Assembly (NCBI RefSeq): GCF_000344175.1
Contig: NZ_ALWW01000021.1
Coordinates: 1 to 45,402 of the forward strand
DNA from: Listeria fleischmannii subsp. fleischmannii LU2006-1
GTDB taxonomy: Bacteria; Bacillota; Bacilli; Lactobacillales; Listeriaceae
Direction of reading: 5' to 3'
Length of the DNA: 45,402 nucleotides
Positions within the stretch are counted from its first letter, which is position 1; each line of letters opens with the position of its first letter. The translations under genes were made by a program, and so were the position numbers. A model generated the notes under the pieces. It worked only from the letters and a program-made list of their open reading frames with translations, searched no databases and was not told where the DNA came from. Shown here in pieces: positions 21,361 to 30,964 of this stretch.

Positions 21361-22286
21361 AATGGTCGAAGTGCATCAATCCATTTTTTGGCACCTTTTT
21401 GCAAAAGAATTTTGGCCGCTTCTGCACCTACCTTTTCAGGATTAGATCCATTTGTTTGGGCTTCCAAGCGTATTTTGCCATCTTCACTTCCTACAAAACC
21501 TGTAAAAGAAAGGCCGTTACTTGATTGAGTGGCATAACCAGCAATCGGGATTTCGCATCCGCCGTTTAAATCTTTTAAAAAAGTACGTTCAGCTCGTACA
21601 CAAAACGCCGTTTCATCATCATGAATTTCTTGTAGCATATTCCGAACTTCTATATCCTCCTCACGGCACTCAATGGCAAGAGCACCTTGACCTACAGCAG
21701 GTAAACATGTTTGTTCGTTTAGGCGTTGGCGTTTTAAATCTGGATTTTCTAACCATCCCATACGAGCTAGGCCAGCCTCAGCTAGCACAATGGCATCAAA
21801 ATCATCTTCAACAAGTTTTTTTAGGCGTGTATCGATATTTCCACGAATGGATTTAATTTGAAAATCTTCACGGTAGCGTTTTAACATGGCTGCCCTTCGA
21901 AGACTACTCGTTCCAATGATGGCTCCTTGTGGTAAATCGTCTAAATGGTTTCTTTCCGCGAAGACAACACAATCAAAAGGAGACTCCCTTTTTGGAATGG
22001 CTCCAATAACTAATTTTTCCTCAAGAAGCGAAGGAACATCTTTCATGCTATGTACGGCAAAATCAATTTTTTTATCAACTAATGCCTGCTCTACTTCAGA
22101 GACAAATAATCCTTTACCACCAACTTTACTTAAAGTTACATCTAAAATTCGGTCCCCTTTTGTCACAATTTCATATACTTTAAATGTGACATCGGGGAAT
22201 TTTACTTTTAGAGCGTCAATGACTTGATTGGTTTGAGTTAGAGCAAGCTTGCTTCTTCTTGAACCGACAATTATTTCGCGTTTCAT
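21357..22286 (-). CDS. hemC: Hydroxymethylbilane synthase (porphobilinogen deaminase)
   Basis: Polymerises four porphobilinogens using a dipyrromethane cofactor. The 309 residues begin with VGSRRSKLALTQT. They also show VGGKGLFVSEVEQAL, FAVHSMKDVP, GTSSLRRAA and the cofactor-attaching cysteine in LNGGCEIPIAGYA. Its start overlaps the hemA stop by 4 bp. Confidence 0.98.
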   Translation of the reverse strand: MKREIIVGSRRSKLALTQTNQVIDALKVKFPDVTFKVYEIVTKGDRILDVTLSKVGGKGLFVSEVEQALVDKKIDFAVHSMKDVPSLLEEKLVIGAIPKRESPFDCVVFAERNHLDDLPQGAIIGTSSLRRAAMLKRYREDFQIKSIRGNIDTRLKKLVEDDFDAIVLAEAGLARMGWLENPDLKRQRLNEQTCLPAVGQGALAIECREEDIEVRNMLQEIHDDETAFCVRAERTFLKDLNGGCEIPIAGYATQSSNGLSFTGFVGSEDGKIRLEAQTNGSNPEKVGAEAAKILLQKGAKKWIDALRPL

Positions 22287-23593
22287 AAGATTTCCCTCAT
22301 TTCTTCTGTGTCTCTGGGCTGAATCGCTTCTTCTAAATTTAATCCGAAAATTTCTTTAAAAAGTTGAATTTTTAAAAGCGCATCCACATCCGTAGACATT
22401 TCTTTTATTTCGGAAATAGGTTGTTTTAAAAGTTGATTGATGACACTTTTCATATGTTTTCCGATTAAAACATATTCTCTCTCTGTTAGCCCAGGAAGCT
22501 TATTTTCTAAGCTTTTCATTGTATCACTCTGAATTTGAAGAGCGTTTTCTCTCAGTTCACGAATAACGGGGACAACTCCTAATTGTTTTTCCCACTCAAA
22601 AAAGGCCAGCGTTTCTTTTTCAATTTCAACTTCTAAAATCTTAACAATTTGCTGGCGCTCTTCGGTATTGGCCACAACAATCCCATCTAAATCATCTAAA
22701 TCGTACAAGTATAGGTTAGGCAGTTGAGCGCATTTTGGATCAACATTTCTTGGCAAGGCAATATCAATCATTAAAAGAGGTTTTACCCGTTTGGCCATAA
22801 CAGTTTCCATCATGCTCTCCGACACAATGAAGGAATCTGCCCCGGTTGAAACAATAACAATATCAGCTTTTTTAATTTCTTCGGGAATATCATGGATACT
22901 TGAAAAAGTCGCTTGAAACTGTTCTGCTAAAGCCTTTGCATTCGCTTCCGTGCGATTTATAATCGTTACATTTTGTACGCCGCTACCTGTTAAATTTTTG
23001 AGCGCTAGTTCACTCATTTTTCCTGCACCAAGGAGTAAAACAGATTGAGTAGCCAAATCCGTATAAATTGATTTCGCAATTTCAACAGCAGCATAACTGA
23101 CAGAAACGGCATTTTCATTAATACGTGTCTCGTGATGCATTTTTTTAGCAAAGTGAATAACTTCTTTAAATAGATGGTTAAGTAATGTTCCAGTTGTATC
23201 AACAGTCTGAGCAGTTAGGAAGGCATGCTTCACCTGTCCTAAAATTTGGGTTTCACCTAAAACGAGTGAATCTAAACCTGCAGCTACCTCAAAAAGATGT
23301 TTTACTGCCTGTTTTTCTTCATAAAAAAAGAGATAATGATTGAGTGTGTCCATCTCTACTTGGAACCAATTTGCGAGAAAACGTTTCATATAATAACGCG
23401 CTGTATGTAACTGATCTACAACCGCGATAATTTCAGTACGATTGCATGTTGAAATAATCACATTTTCAAGGATGCTTTTTTCCTTATTTAATGCTTTTAG
23501 CGCTTGTTTTTCATCGGCTTCTTTAAAAGCTAGTTTTTCACGGATTTCAATCGGAGCCGTTTTATGGTTAAGCCCGACGGACAATATATACAT
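22283..23593 (-). CDS. hemA: Glutamyl-tRNA reductase
   Basis: First enzyme of the C5 haem pathway: NADPH reduction of glutamyl-tRNA to glutamate-1-semialdehyde. The 436 residues begin MYILSVGLNHKTAPIEIREKL. The catalytic cysteine is in IISTCNRTEI (Cys50), the NADPH site is in LLLGAGKMSELALKNL, and a helical dimerisation domain forms the C-terminus. Unlike Bacillus there is no hemX between hemA and hemC. AGGGGGA precedes the ATG. Confidence 0.98.
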   Translation of the reverse strand: MYILSVGLNHKTAPIEIREKLAFKEADEKQALKALNKEKSILENVIISTCNRTEIIAVVDQLHTARYYMKRFLANWFQVEMDTLNHYLFFYEEKQAVKHLFEVAAGLDSLVLGETQILGQVKHAFLTAQTVDTTGTLLNHLFKEVIHFAKKMHHETRINENAVSVSYAAVEIAKSIYTDLATQSVLLLGAGKMSELALKNLTGSGVQNVTIINRTEANAKALAEQFQATFSSIHDIPEEIKKADIVIVSTGADSFIVSESMMETVMAKRVKPLLMIDIALPRNVDPKCAQLPNLYLYDLDDLDGIVVANTEERQQIVKILEVEIEKETLAFFEWEKQLGVVPVIRELRENALQIQSDTMKSLENKLPGLTEREYVLIGKHMKSVINQLLKQPISEIKEMSTDVDALLKIQLFKEIFGLNLEEAIQPRDTEEMREIL

Positions 23594-23625
23594 CTACTAG
23601 TCCCCCTACAAAATGAGATATGTAT

Positions 23626-23655
23626 ATTTTATCACTTTCTTACATAGAAGTTCAA
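23626..23655 (-). promoter_or_regulatory. Putative hem operon promoter
   Basis: On the minus strand, TTGAAC (23650-23655) is followed after 18 bases by TAAAAT (23626-23631), about 35 bases before hemA. Confidence 0.5.
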
Positions 23656-23673
23656 TTAGCTCGTTTGTGAAAA

Positions 23674-23688
23674 TTAAAATAATTATCA
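23674..23688 (-). promoter_or_regulatory. PerR/Fur-like box upstream of hemA
   Basis: TTAAAATAATTATCA matches the PerR box TTATAATNATTATAA at 13 of 15 positions, and the Fur 7-1-7 box equally well. It lies about 20 bases upstream of the -35 element. PerR control of the hem operon is known in Bacillus subtilis; here it is inferred from the match. Confidence 0.45.
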
Positions 23689-23706
23689 TTTGATAGTGAT
23701 TGCAAA

Positions 23707-23739
23707 TAAAAAAGAGCCGAAATACATCAGCTTCAGCTC
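23707..23739 (-). terminator. Terminator overlapping the end of ysxC
   Basis: On the minus strand, GAGCTGAA pairs with TTCGGCTC (23714-23721 with 23732-23739, one G-T pair) and is followed by a T-run. The stem overlaps the ysxC stop codon at 23733. Confidence 0.8.
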
Positions 23740-24317
23740 ATTTTTTGCTTAATAAATTCCCATGCTTCTTCTTTACCCATTCCAGTTTCTGAAGAAAACA
23801 TAACAAAATCATCTTCCTTGTCAAAATCGAGTGTTTCACGAACAATTTTAGCATGTTTTTGCCATTTACTACGTGGAATTTTATCAGCTTTTGTCGCCAC
23901 AATGATAACAGGGATTTGATAATACTTTAGAAATTCATACATCATCACATCATCATTTGTTGGTTTATGTCTTAAATCAATAATTTGAATAACCGCCCGC
24001 AACTGTTCCCGTGAAGTAATATATGTTTCGATCATTTCGCCCCATTTTTCACGCTCTCTTTTCGATACTTTAGCGAAACCGTAACCTGGCACATCAACAA
24101 AGTACAATGTTTCTTCTATTTTATAAAAGTTGAGTGTTTGCGTTTTCCCTGGTTTTTGCGAAATTCGTGCCATGCTTTTTCTACGAATCATTTTATTGAT
24201 GAACGATGATTTTCCAACATTCGAACGTCCTGCTAGCGCAAACTCGGGTAAGGAGTCTGCCGGATATTGTTCTTGCCAAACTGCGCTAATGACAAGTTCT
24301 ACGTTATTTACATCCAT
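23733..24317 (-). CDS. ysxC: Ribosome-biogenesis GTPase YsxC/EngB
   Basis: Small GTPase (194 residues) required for 50S assembly in Firmicutes. G1 is [14 protein letters not shown] near residue 30, switch I follows with [11 protein letters not shown]3 is [10 protein letters not shown] near 74, G4 is TKAD near 141, and G5 is [13 protein letters not shown]. It lies alone between thrS and the hem operon. Confidence 0.97.
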   Translation of the reverse strand: MDVNNVELVISAVWQEQYPADSLPEFALAGRSNVGKSSFINKMIRRKSMARISQKPGKTQTLNFYKIEETLYFVDVPGYGFAKVSKREREKWGEMIETYITSREQLRAVIQIIDLRHKPTNDDVMMYEFLKYYQIPVIIVATKADKIPRSKWQKHAKIVRETLDFDKEDDFVMFSSETGMGKEEAWEFIKQKMS

Positions 24318-24360
24318 AATTAAAGGCCCTCTCTTTTCTAATCTCGTTCTAGTATAACGG

Positions 24361-24400
24361 AAAAACGCCTTTCCTACAACAAGAATAGCAGGAAAAGCGT
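24361..24400 (-). terminator. Terminator after thrS
   Basis: ACGCCTTTCCT (24365-24375) pairs with AGGAAAAGCGT (24390-24400) with one G-T pair. On the minus strand five T follow. Confidence 0.8.
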
Positions 24401-24406
24401 CTTCAC

Positions 24407-26329
24407 TTAATATTTATTTACTTCTTGTGCAACAGTTTGAATAAATTCATCTAACTTGATTGTTTTAGAGTCTTTTGAACCATACTTACGGACGTTCACT
24501 TCTCCGCTTTCTGCTTCTTGATCACCGAGAACAAGCGCATATGGAATTTTTTGAGTTTGTGCTTCACGAATCTTATAGCCTAGTTTTTCATTACGGTCGT
24601 CTACTTCAACTCGGAAACCAGCACGTTGCAACTTATCTTGCACATCTTTTGCATAAGCGAGATGAGCATCCGCATTAACTGGAATAATCTCCATTTGAAC
24701 AGGAGCAAGCCAAGTTGGAAAAGCGCCTTTATATTCTTCAATCAAATAAGCAACAAAACGTTCCATTGTGGAAACAACACCGCGGTGAATAACAACTGGG
24801 CGATGTTTTTCACCATCTTCGCCAATATAAGTTAAATCAAAGCGTTCAGGTAATAAGAAGTCAAGTTGTACAGTGGAAAGTGTTTCTTCTTTCCCAATCG
24901 CTGTTTTCACTTGGACATCAAGTTTAGGCCCATAAAATGCAGCTTCGCCCTCTGCTTCAAAGTAATCCATACCCATTTCATCCATAGCTTCTTTTAACAT
25001 GCTTTGTGCTTTTTCCCACATTGCATCATCATCAAAATATTTCTCTGTATTTTCAGGATCACGATAACTTAAACGGAAATTAAAATCATTAATATTAAAG
25101 TCTTTATACACTTCTAAAATAAGCTCTAACACGCGTTTAAACTCATCTTTAATTTGATCAGGACGAACAAATACGTGAGCATCATTTAAAGTCATGCCGC
25201 GGACACGTTGTAAGCCCGAGAGTGCGCCACTCATTTCATAGCGATGCATTAGGCCAAGTTCCGCAATACGAATTGGTAATTCACGGTAACTGTGGATGTC
25301 ATTTTTATAAATCATCATATGGTGTGGACAGTTCATTGGACGAAGCACAAGCTCTTCATTGTCCATTTTCATAGTTGGGAACATATCCTCGTGGTAATGA
25401 TCCCAGTGACCACTTGTTTTATAAAGCTCCACATTGGCCATAACAGGTGTATACACGTGGTTATAACCTAGGCGCTCTTCTTTATCCACGATATAACGTT
25501 CAATAACGCGGCGAATTGTTGCCCCTTTTGGTAACCAGAGCGGTAAACCTTGACCAACCTCCGCAGAATTTGCAAATAAGTCAAGCTCTTTACCAAGTTT
25601 ACGATGATCGCGTTCACGAGCTTCTTCCTGCATTTTTAAAAATTCCGCCAAGTCTTTTTTATCGAAAAAGGCAGTTCCGTAAATACGTTGAAGCATTTTA
25701 TTATCACTATCGCCGCGCCAGTATGCCCCAGCAACACTTAAAAGCTTAAAGACTTGAATTTTACCAGTAGATGGTACGTGAATTCCACGACATAAATCGA
25801 AAAATTCGCCTTGTGTATAAATTGTGACATTCTCATCTTCTGGAATGGCATCAATTAATTCAATTTTATAAGGATCTCCGATGGCTTTGAAGCGTTTAAT
25901 AGCTTCTTCACGAGAAACAACTTCACGAGAAATAGGTAAATTTTCGCGTATAATCGATTGCATTTCTTTTTCAATAGCCGGGAATGATTCTTCACTAATT
26001 ACGTTATCTGTATCAATATCATAGTAGAAACCAGTTTCAATAGCTGGTCCTACTCCAAATTTGGCGTCTGGGTATAAACGTTTAACAGCTTGCGCTAAAA
26101 GGTGGGCCGAGCTATGGCGTAAAATCCCAAGCGCATCTGCATGGTCAGGTGTTACGATTTCAATGGCACCATCTTCTTCAATCGGAGTCACTAAGTCAAC
26201 CAATGTGCCATTGATTTTTCCTGCTAAAGCTTTCTTTTTTAAACTTGGGCTAATGGATTCGGCGATGTCAGCAGTGGAGACGCCCTTATCAAATTCTTTT
26301 ACTGCACCATCTGGAAATGAAATTTTCAT
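24407..26329 (-). CDS. thrS: Threonyl-tRNA synthetase
   Basis: Class II synthetase of 640 residues. The N-terminal TGS domain (1-60) is followed by the editing domain with the [16 protein letters not shown] zinc motif near 73. The catalytic core has [28 protein letters not shown], motif 2 in [21 protein letters not shown] and motif 3 near [15 protein letters not shown]. The C-terminal anticodon-binding domain ends near [17 protein letters not shown]. The gene is intact and preceded by a T-box leader. Confidence 0.98.
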   Translation of the reverse strand: MKISFPDGAVKEFDKGVSTADIAESISPSLKKKALAGKINGTLVDLVTPIEEDGAIEIVTPDHADALGILRHSSAHLLAQAVKRLYPDAKFGVGPAIETGFYYDIDTDNVISEESFPAIEKEMQSIIRENLPISREVVSREEAIKRFKAIGDPYKIELIDAIPEDENVTIYTQGEFFDLCRGIHVPSTGKIQVFKLLSVAGAYWRGDSDNKMLQRIYGTAFFDKKDLAEFLKMQEEARERDHRKLGKELDLFANSAEVGQGLPLWLPKGATIRRVIERYIVDKEERLGYNHVYTPVMANVELYKTSGHWDHYHEDMFPTMKMDNEELVLRPMNCPHHMMIYKNDIHSYRELPIRIAELGLMHRYEMSGALSGLQRVRGMTLNDAHVFVRPDQIKDEFKRVLELILEVYKDFNINDFNFRLSYRDPENTEKYFDDDAMWEKAQSMLKEAMDEMGMDYFEAEGEAAFYGPKLDVQVKTAIGKEETLSTVQLDFLLPERFDLTYIGEDGEKHRPVVIHRGVVSTMERFVAYLIEEYKGAFPTWLAPVQMEIIPVNADAHLAYAKDVQDKLQRAGFRVEVDDRNEKLGYKIREAQTQKIPYALVLGDQEAESGEVNVRKYGSKDSKTIKLDEFIQTVAQEVNKY

Positions 26330-26395
26330 GTGATCTACTCCTTTATTTAGATTACAAATAATGATAAAACTTGGACAACGACTAATTTAAGGCAA

Positions 26396-26650
26396 TAAAA
26401 AAACTCGTCCCTATAAACAAGGGACGAGTTGTATACTCGTGGTTCCACCCAAGATTTGAAATAAGATAAAACTTATTTCCTCTTGTCGCCTTTAACGAGA
26501 ACGATTCGTCTATCTTTACTAGCTACGCGTTCCAGATAGAAGTTCAAAGGTGGTCCAACTTAATTTACTGTTAGGAGGTTCTCAGCTACCCCTCCTTCTC
26601 TAAAACATGCCATTAAGCGGTTGTCCTTATCATTACTTGTGATTTATTAT
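26396..26650 (-). ncRNA. T-box leader of thrS
   Basis: On the minus strand, GGGTGGAACCACG (the T-box, 26438-26450) is followed by a terminator with stem 26405-26413/26421-26429 and a T-run. The probable specifier loop reads GTTGGACCACCTTTGAAC, which contains ACC, a threonine codon, as expected. The leader begins inside the apparent 3' end of dnaI. Confidence 0.9.
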
Positions 26651-27626
26651 TACTCATTATACGCACAAAGATTTTTTTTTGCAAGCCTTTTTCTAAAAAA
26701 ATTAAATTTCGACGATTGGTGCCGTTCAATTCGATTTCTTTAGACAAGAAACGGATGCGCTCCATAATACGTCGTGCTTTTAGCTGCTCCTCCGTCCCAT
26801 TTTGTGAAAAAGTGAGATGATTTTCAAGCTGTGCCATATTATAATTTGATGAAAAGAATGTTGGTAATTGTTCCTGCATACGGAACTGTAAGATTGCTCC
26901 GAGAACCTCATCACGCGTCCAAGCCGTCATGGCTTCTGCGCCAATATCATCTAACATTAAGATTTCTGTTTCCTTCGCAAATTGAATTTTTTCGCCTACA
27001 GTGTTATCTGAAATCGATTGTTTAATTTCTCGCATAAATTCCGGTAAATAAACAAGAGTTGTCGACACGCCACGCAAAGCAAGTTCTCTCGCAATCGCAC
27101 CAAGTAAATAAGATTTTCCAGTTCCAAAACTACCGTGAATGAACAAGCCTTTTACCATAGTTGCAGAAGATTCTTCATATACTTTTAAGAAGTTAAACGC
27201 TTCAATAAGGGCATATTGGCGAGCATCTTCATCTGTATAAAATTGGTCAAGAGAAGCTTCCACCACTTGTTTTGGCATATAAAGCGAACGAATGCGTCTT
27301 TCTACCGCACGACGCTTATCTTGCTCGATTTTTTCAGGCGTCGGATAGTAAGTAACCGTCATAAATTCACCGTTTAAGACAAGTTTTGGTGCATAACCAG
27401 GCATGAGCGTTTCCTTTTTTTCTTTAAAATTTTGGTCTTGCGTCATAAATTCATATAAATTGGAGATATTTTGATTTATCATTTGTTCAGAAATATCCGC
27501 TTTATTTTCCGTCAAAAATTGACGAATCGGTTCGTATGATAAAACTTTTTCTTTAACTTCCTGATATTCTTTTTCAAAGTCGCGCCCTTCAAACAACTGG
27601 CCTAGCGTGCGCTCGATTTTATCCAC
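26613..27626 (-). CDS. dnaI: Primosomal helicase loader DnaI, C-terminus probably over-extended
   Basis: AAA+ ATPase that loads the replicative helicase, working with DnaB and DnaD. The N-terminal helicase-interaction part (1-130) precedes the ATPase domain with Walker A GSFGTGKSYLLGAIA and Walker B ILMLDDIGAEAMTAWTRDEV. The open frame continues about 27 residues past the normal end (NGTNRRNLIF) into the thrS promoter and T-box. One A fewer in the seven-A run 26695-26701 would create a TAG at 26693 and a protein of about 310 residues, the family norm. Start: GTG 27626, with AGGTG six bases upstream; GTG 27635, directly after the dnaB stop, is the alternative. Confidence 0.92.
   Translation of the reverse strand: MDKIERTLGQLFEGRDFEKEYQEVKEKVLSYEPIRQFLTENKADISEQMINQNISNLYEFMTQDQNFKEKKETLMPGYAPKLVLNGEFMTVTYYPTPEKIEQDKRRAVERRIRSLYMPKQVVEASLDQFYTDEDARQYALIEAFNFLKVYEESSATMVKGLFIHGSFGTGKSYLLGAIARELALRGVSTTLVYLPEFMREIKQSISDNTVGEKIQFAKETEILMLDDIGAEAMTAWTRDEVLGAILQFRMQEQLPTFFSSNYNMAQLENHLTFSQNGTEEQLKARRIMERIRFLSKEIELNGTNRRNLIFLEKGLQKKIFVRIMSNNKSQVMIRTTA
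26656..26684 (-). promoter_or_regulatory. thrS promoter
   Basis: On the minus strand, TTGCAA (26679-26684) is followed after 17 bases by a perfect TATAAT (26656-26661). Transcription would start just before the T-box leader. It lies inside the apparent C-terminal extension of dnaI. Confidence 0.7.
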
Positions 27627-27635
27627 TTGTTTCAC

Positions 27636-29006
27636 CTACCTTTTCAATTGCTCTTTAATTTGTCGAACCTGTTCATTAAGCGCATCTTTTTCTTTATTAG
27701 AAAGCTCGCTACTCGCTGGTTTCGTTTCTTCTTTATCGAACCAATCAGGCAGTACTTCTTTTCTGTTATTTTTAGAAAAAGAGTTATTTCGTTTTGCTTT
27801 AGGTTCCGGCTCTTCCCTAAGACGTTTATATTTTTCGTGCTCCGAAAAGGCTAAATCCATAGCTTCTTTCGCCGTTTTAATGTTCTTTCGCTTCCAATGA
27901 GCTGCAATCGTCATCATGTAATTTTTAGAAAGCTTTCTGTCAAGACGTAATAATACGTATTCAATGAGCACATTCATAACAGGCTCCGGCAAATTTTGAT
28001 TCGCCATCACTTCCTCCACCACGCGAAGGTCGGTCTCAGCCGGTGTTGCCCCGTCAGAAATATCCACTAGAAGCTGAAACGGCGTGACGCGTTCTAAATA
28101 AAGTTGTAAGGCGGTTTCATCGTTTATTTCTTCCTTTGGTTCAGCGTTTTCTAAATCCTTATCGCGTTTCATTTCAAGCGTTGGAAGTGTCCGGTGCTCA
28201 ATTTGATAACTATCACGAATAATTTTCCGAAGCATTTCAGTGTTAATGGAGCCATCCGAATTTAATGCACGATATAAATAATTTACCATCTCATTTTCCT
28301 TCACGCCGTAAATGCTATTCATGTTTAAAATCGTTTGTTCCACTTCGTGATTAATCGCTGATCGGCGGATTAAATTAGGTGATAAGGTTTGGTAGAATAA
28401 CTGAAAATCAAAGTTTTTGGCGTCTAATTCGATTTTAGTGGCTTTTTTCCTTTCAAATAACTCTTCGTCTTGAGAGGATATATGTTCCACATCACTTAAT
28501 CGAAAGGCTTCAAATACATCTTGGAAGGAACGCGTAATTTCAGAAAAGGAAGTATCACTAAATGAATCATCAGCAAAAAACTGACGCAGCCGGTGGTATT
28601 GTCTTGTACCAATTTTGCTATACAAATAAATATTTAATAAACCATCATTAAAAAATTGCGCAGGACTTAGTGGTGGCAAGACTTCATAAATATAGCGTCG
28701 TTCTTCATTTTCTGTCTGTAAATAGGTTTTTAAAAGTCCAAGACCTTCTAATTTTATTCGCGCCTGAAAAAAATCTTTTAAGCTTAAAGAAAGCAAGTTT
28801 AAAAGCTGTGTATGAGCATGTTCCGCACTCCACAAGCGATTTTCTTCAATCTCCGTTAAAAGCGTTTGGTAAACCGCAAGACAATCCGCCCCCATAAGTG
28901 GCTGATAAAGCATTGTCGCTACTTTTTGATCAAATTGTGTGACGATACCGTTCATTTTAACACGATAGGCATCAACAGGTCGTAGTTCCATCCAAAATTC
29001 ACTCAA
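27636..29006 (-). CDS. dnaB: Replication initiation and membrane attachment protein DnaB
   Basis: Firmicute-type DnaB (not the helicase): a primosome protein that, with DnaD and DnaI, brings the helicase to the origin and to restart sites. The 456 residues show the DnaD/DnaB-like winged-helix N-terminus (LRPVDAYRVKMNGIVTQFDQKVATMLYQPLMGADCLAVYQ) and a DDBH2-type region (EVMANQNLPEPVMNVLIEYVLLR). A charged, low-complexity C-terminus is rich in Lys and Glu. It begins 6 bp after nrdR ends, and dnaI follows at once. Confidence 0.95.
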   Translation of the reverse strand: MSEFWMELRPVDAYRVKMNGIVTQFDQKVATMLYQPLMGADCLAVYQTLLTEIEENRLWSAEHAHTQLLNLLSLSLKDFFQARIKLEGLGLLKTYLQTENEERRYIYEVLPPLSPAQFFNDGLLNIYLYSKIGTRQYHRLRQFFADDSFSDTSFSEITRSFQDVFEAFRLSDVEHISSQDEELFERKKATKIELDAKNFDFQLFYQTLSPNLIRRSAINHEVEQTILNMNSIYGVKENEMVNYLYRALNSDGSINTEMLRKIIRDSYQIEHRTLPTLEMKRDKDLENAEPKEEINDETALQLYLERVTPFQLLVDISDGATPAETDLRVVEEVMANQNLPEPVMNVLIEYVLLRLDRKLSKNYMMTIAAHWKRKNIKTAKEAMDLAFSEHEKYKRLREEPEPKAKRNNSFSKNNRKEVLPDWFDKEETKPASSELSNKEKDALNEQVRQIKEQLKR

Positions 29007-29012
29007 CAGATT

Positions 29013-29477
29013 TCATCCTTTTTTATTTTTGTCCATCAATTCTTTTAATTCATCAACAAATACATTGATATCCTTAAACTGGCGGTAAACGGAAGCGAAT
29101 CGTACATACGCCACTTCATCTAATTTGGCCAATTTATTCATGACTTTTTCGCCAATTAAATCACTCGGCACTTCACTATCCCCAATATTTCGAAGCTCCC
29201 GTTCCACTTCAGTTACTATCTCTTCTAGTTGTTCCATACTAACAGGACGTTTTTCACATGCACGTATTAAACCACGCATGACTTTTTCACGCGCAAATTC
29301 TTCCCGTGCCCCGTCTTTTTTTACTACTACAAGAGGACTTTCCTCCACTTTTTCAAAGGTTGTAAAACGAAAACCGCATTTCTCACATTCACGTCGCCTA
29401 CGAATGGAGTTTCCATCATCTGCTGGTCTAGAGTCTACAACACGCGTACCATTATATTTGCACGTAGGACATTTCAT
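29013..29477 (-). CDS. nrdR: Transcriptional repressor NrdR
   Basis: Regulator of ribonucleotide reductase genes, 154 residues. The N-terminal zinc ribbon is visible: CPTC at 3-6 and CEKC near 31, around the stretch [19 protein letters not shown]. An ATP-cone domain follows ([29 protein letters not shown]). It sits in the replication operon ahead of dnaB, as in other Firmicutes. Confidence 0.98.
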   Translation of the reverse strand: MKCPTCKYNGTRVVDSRPADDGNSIRRRRECEKCGFRFTTFEKVEESPLVVVKKDGAREEFAREKVMRGLIRACEKRPVSMEQLEEIVTEVERELRNIGDSEVPSDLIGEKVMNKLAKLDEVAYVRFASVYRQFKDINVFVDELKELMDKNKKG

Positions 29478-29505
29478 TCATTCGTTCAACTCCTATTAGT
29501 GTCGT

Positions 29506-30123
29506 TCATTTTTTATTTATTATACCATGAGACTTTAGTTGCTGTAAAAACTCATTCACTTGCTCCCGAGTAGCCATAAGCGTACCGTCATTATGAATCA
29601 CAAAATCCGCGTAATTTATTTTTTCCGAAATGGGCATTTGGCTCGCAATTCGCTTACCGGCAGCCTCTTCTGATAAGTGGTTTCGCGCCATTAAGCGCGC
29701 AAGCTGCGTCTTTTCTTCTGTCGCCACTACCACAATGACGTCCACTAAATCGGTTAACTGACTCTCAAAAAGGAGCGGAATATCAAACACAACAAATGGT
29801 TCTCCTTTTTCAAACAAAAGACGCCTTTTAGAAAGCATATCTTCGCGCACAAGTGGGTGGACAATCGCATTTAATTGCGTTCGTTTTTCTTTGCTATTAA
29901 AAATGAGATCGCCTAGTTTCGCACGGTCAAGTGTACCATCAGCTTGAAGGACTGATTCACCAAAAGTTGTTATAATTTGGCTTAACCCCATTGACCCAGG
30001 TAGAACTACTTCACGTGCAGAAATGTCAGCATCTACAACCGGAAGACCAGCTTCCATAAACATTTTACTTACCGTTGATTTTCCCGTTGCAATACTTCCC
30101 GTTAGACCAATCGTCATCCCCAT
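29506..30123 (-). CDS. coaE: Dephospho-CoA kinase
   Basis: Last step of coenzyme A synthesis: phosphorylates dephospho-CoA at the 3'-hydroxyl. The P-loop GLTGSIATGKSTVS is at the N-terminus. DADISAREVV and the lid helix VATEEKTQLARLMARNHLSEEAAGKRI are typical. I use ATG 30123 (MGMTIGLTG, 205 residues) because AGGTG is six bases upstream. A GTG at 30132, adjoining the mutM stop, lies in that site. Confidence 0.95.
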   Translation of the reverse strand: MGMTIGLTGSIATGKSTVSKMFMEAGLPVVDADISAREVVLPGSMGLSQIITTFGESVLQADGTLDRAKLGDLIFNSKEKRTQLNAIVHPLVREDMLSKRRLLFEKGEPFVVFDIPLLFESQLTDLVDVIVVVATEEKTQLARLMARNHLSEEAAGKRIASQMPISEKINYADFVIHNDGTLMATREQVNEFLQQLKSHGIINKK

Positions 30124-30132
30124 TTTGTTCAC

Positions 30133-30954
30133 CTACTTTTGGCATTTCGGACAATAATGCGTTCCGCGTCCGTTTAGTTTCATTTTTTCAATTTCGGTCC
30201 CGCAAATAGGACAAGGCTCACCGTTATGACCATATACCACAAGCTTTTCTTGGTATTGTCCCAGTTTACCTTCTGAATTGACGTAAGTTCGAATGGTTGA
30301 ACCGCCTAATTTAACAGCTTCAGTCATAATCGATTTAGTCGCCTCATAAATTCGAGTGATTTCAGCATTCGTCAAGGTGTTAGCCGACCGATTCGGCATT
30401 ACTTTTGCCCTAAAACAAATTTCATCCGCATAAATATTTCCAACACCAGCAACCAGTTTTTGATCTAATAACACCGTTTTAATCGCGCGGGTGGTTTTCT
30501 TTAAAAGAGTTGCAAACGGGGCTTTTAAGAAAAGTTCAGAAAGTGGCTCAGGACCTAATTTTTGAATGGAACGCGTCTTATCTTCCCCGTGTTTTTCAAT
30601 CAGTTCAAGTGTACCAAACTTACGAACATCTAAAAAGCGCAGTTCTGTTTGATCAGTAAAATGAAAAATGATATGCGTATGTTTAGAAACTTCGTCGGCA
30701 TCATTATGCAAACGAAATTTCCCTTCCATTCGTAAATGGGCCAAGATAGAGCAATTTGTTAAATCAAAAATCAGGAATTTCCCTCGACGTCTGACGGCTT
30801 CAAATTTCTCCCCAATAAGCAAATGAACAAATTCATCTACTTCTGTCCCAACAATCATTTTCGGCACAGAAACAACCACTTGATCAATTTCTTTTTGTAT
30901 CACAAGGTCCGAAAGTGTACGTCGGACGTTTTCAACTTCTGGCAATTCAGGCAT
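30133..30954 (-). CDS. mutM: Formamidopyrimidine-DNA glycosylase
   Basis: Base-excision repair of 8-oxoguanine and formamidopyrimidines, with AP-lyase activity. After Met removal the N-terminus is PELPEVENVRRTL, giving the catalytic Pro and Glu. Lys in LRMEGKFRL and the helix-two-turn-helix KLVAGVGNIYADEICFRAK are present. The C-terminal zinc finger is CPICGTEIEKMKLNGRGTHYCPKC. 273 residues, 10 bp after polA. Confidence 0.98.
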   Translation of the reverse strand: MPELPEVENVRRTLSDLVIQKEIDQVVVSVPKMIVGTEVDEFVHLLIGEKFEAVRRRGKFLIFDLTNCSILAHLRMEGKFRLHNDADEVSKHTHIIFHFTDQTELRFLDVRKFGTLELIEKHGEDKTRSIQKLGPEPLSELFLKAPFATLLKKTTRAIKTVLLDQKLVAGVGNIYADEICFRAKVMPNRSANTLTNAEITRIYEATKSIMTEAVKLGGSTIRTYVNSEGKLGQYQEKLVVYGHNGEPCPICGTEIEKMKLNGRGTHYCPKCQK

Positions 30955-30964
30955 CTAAATCTCC

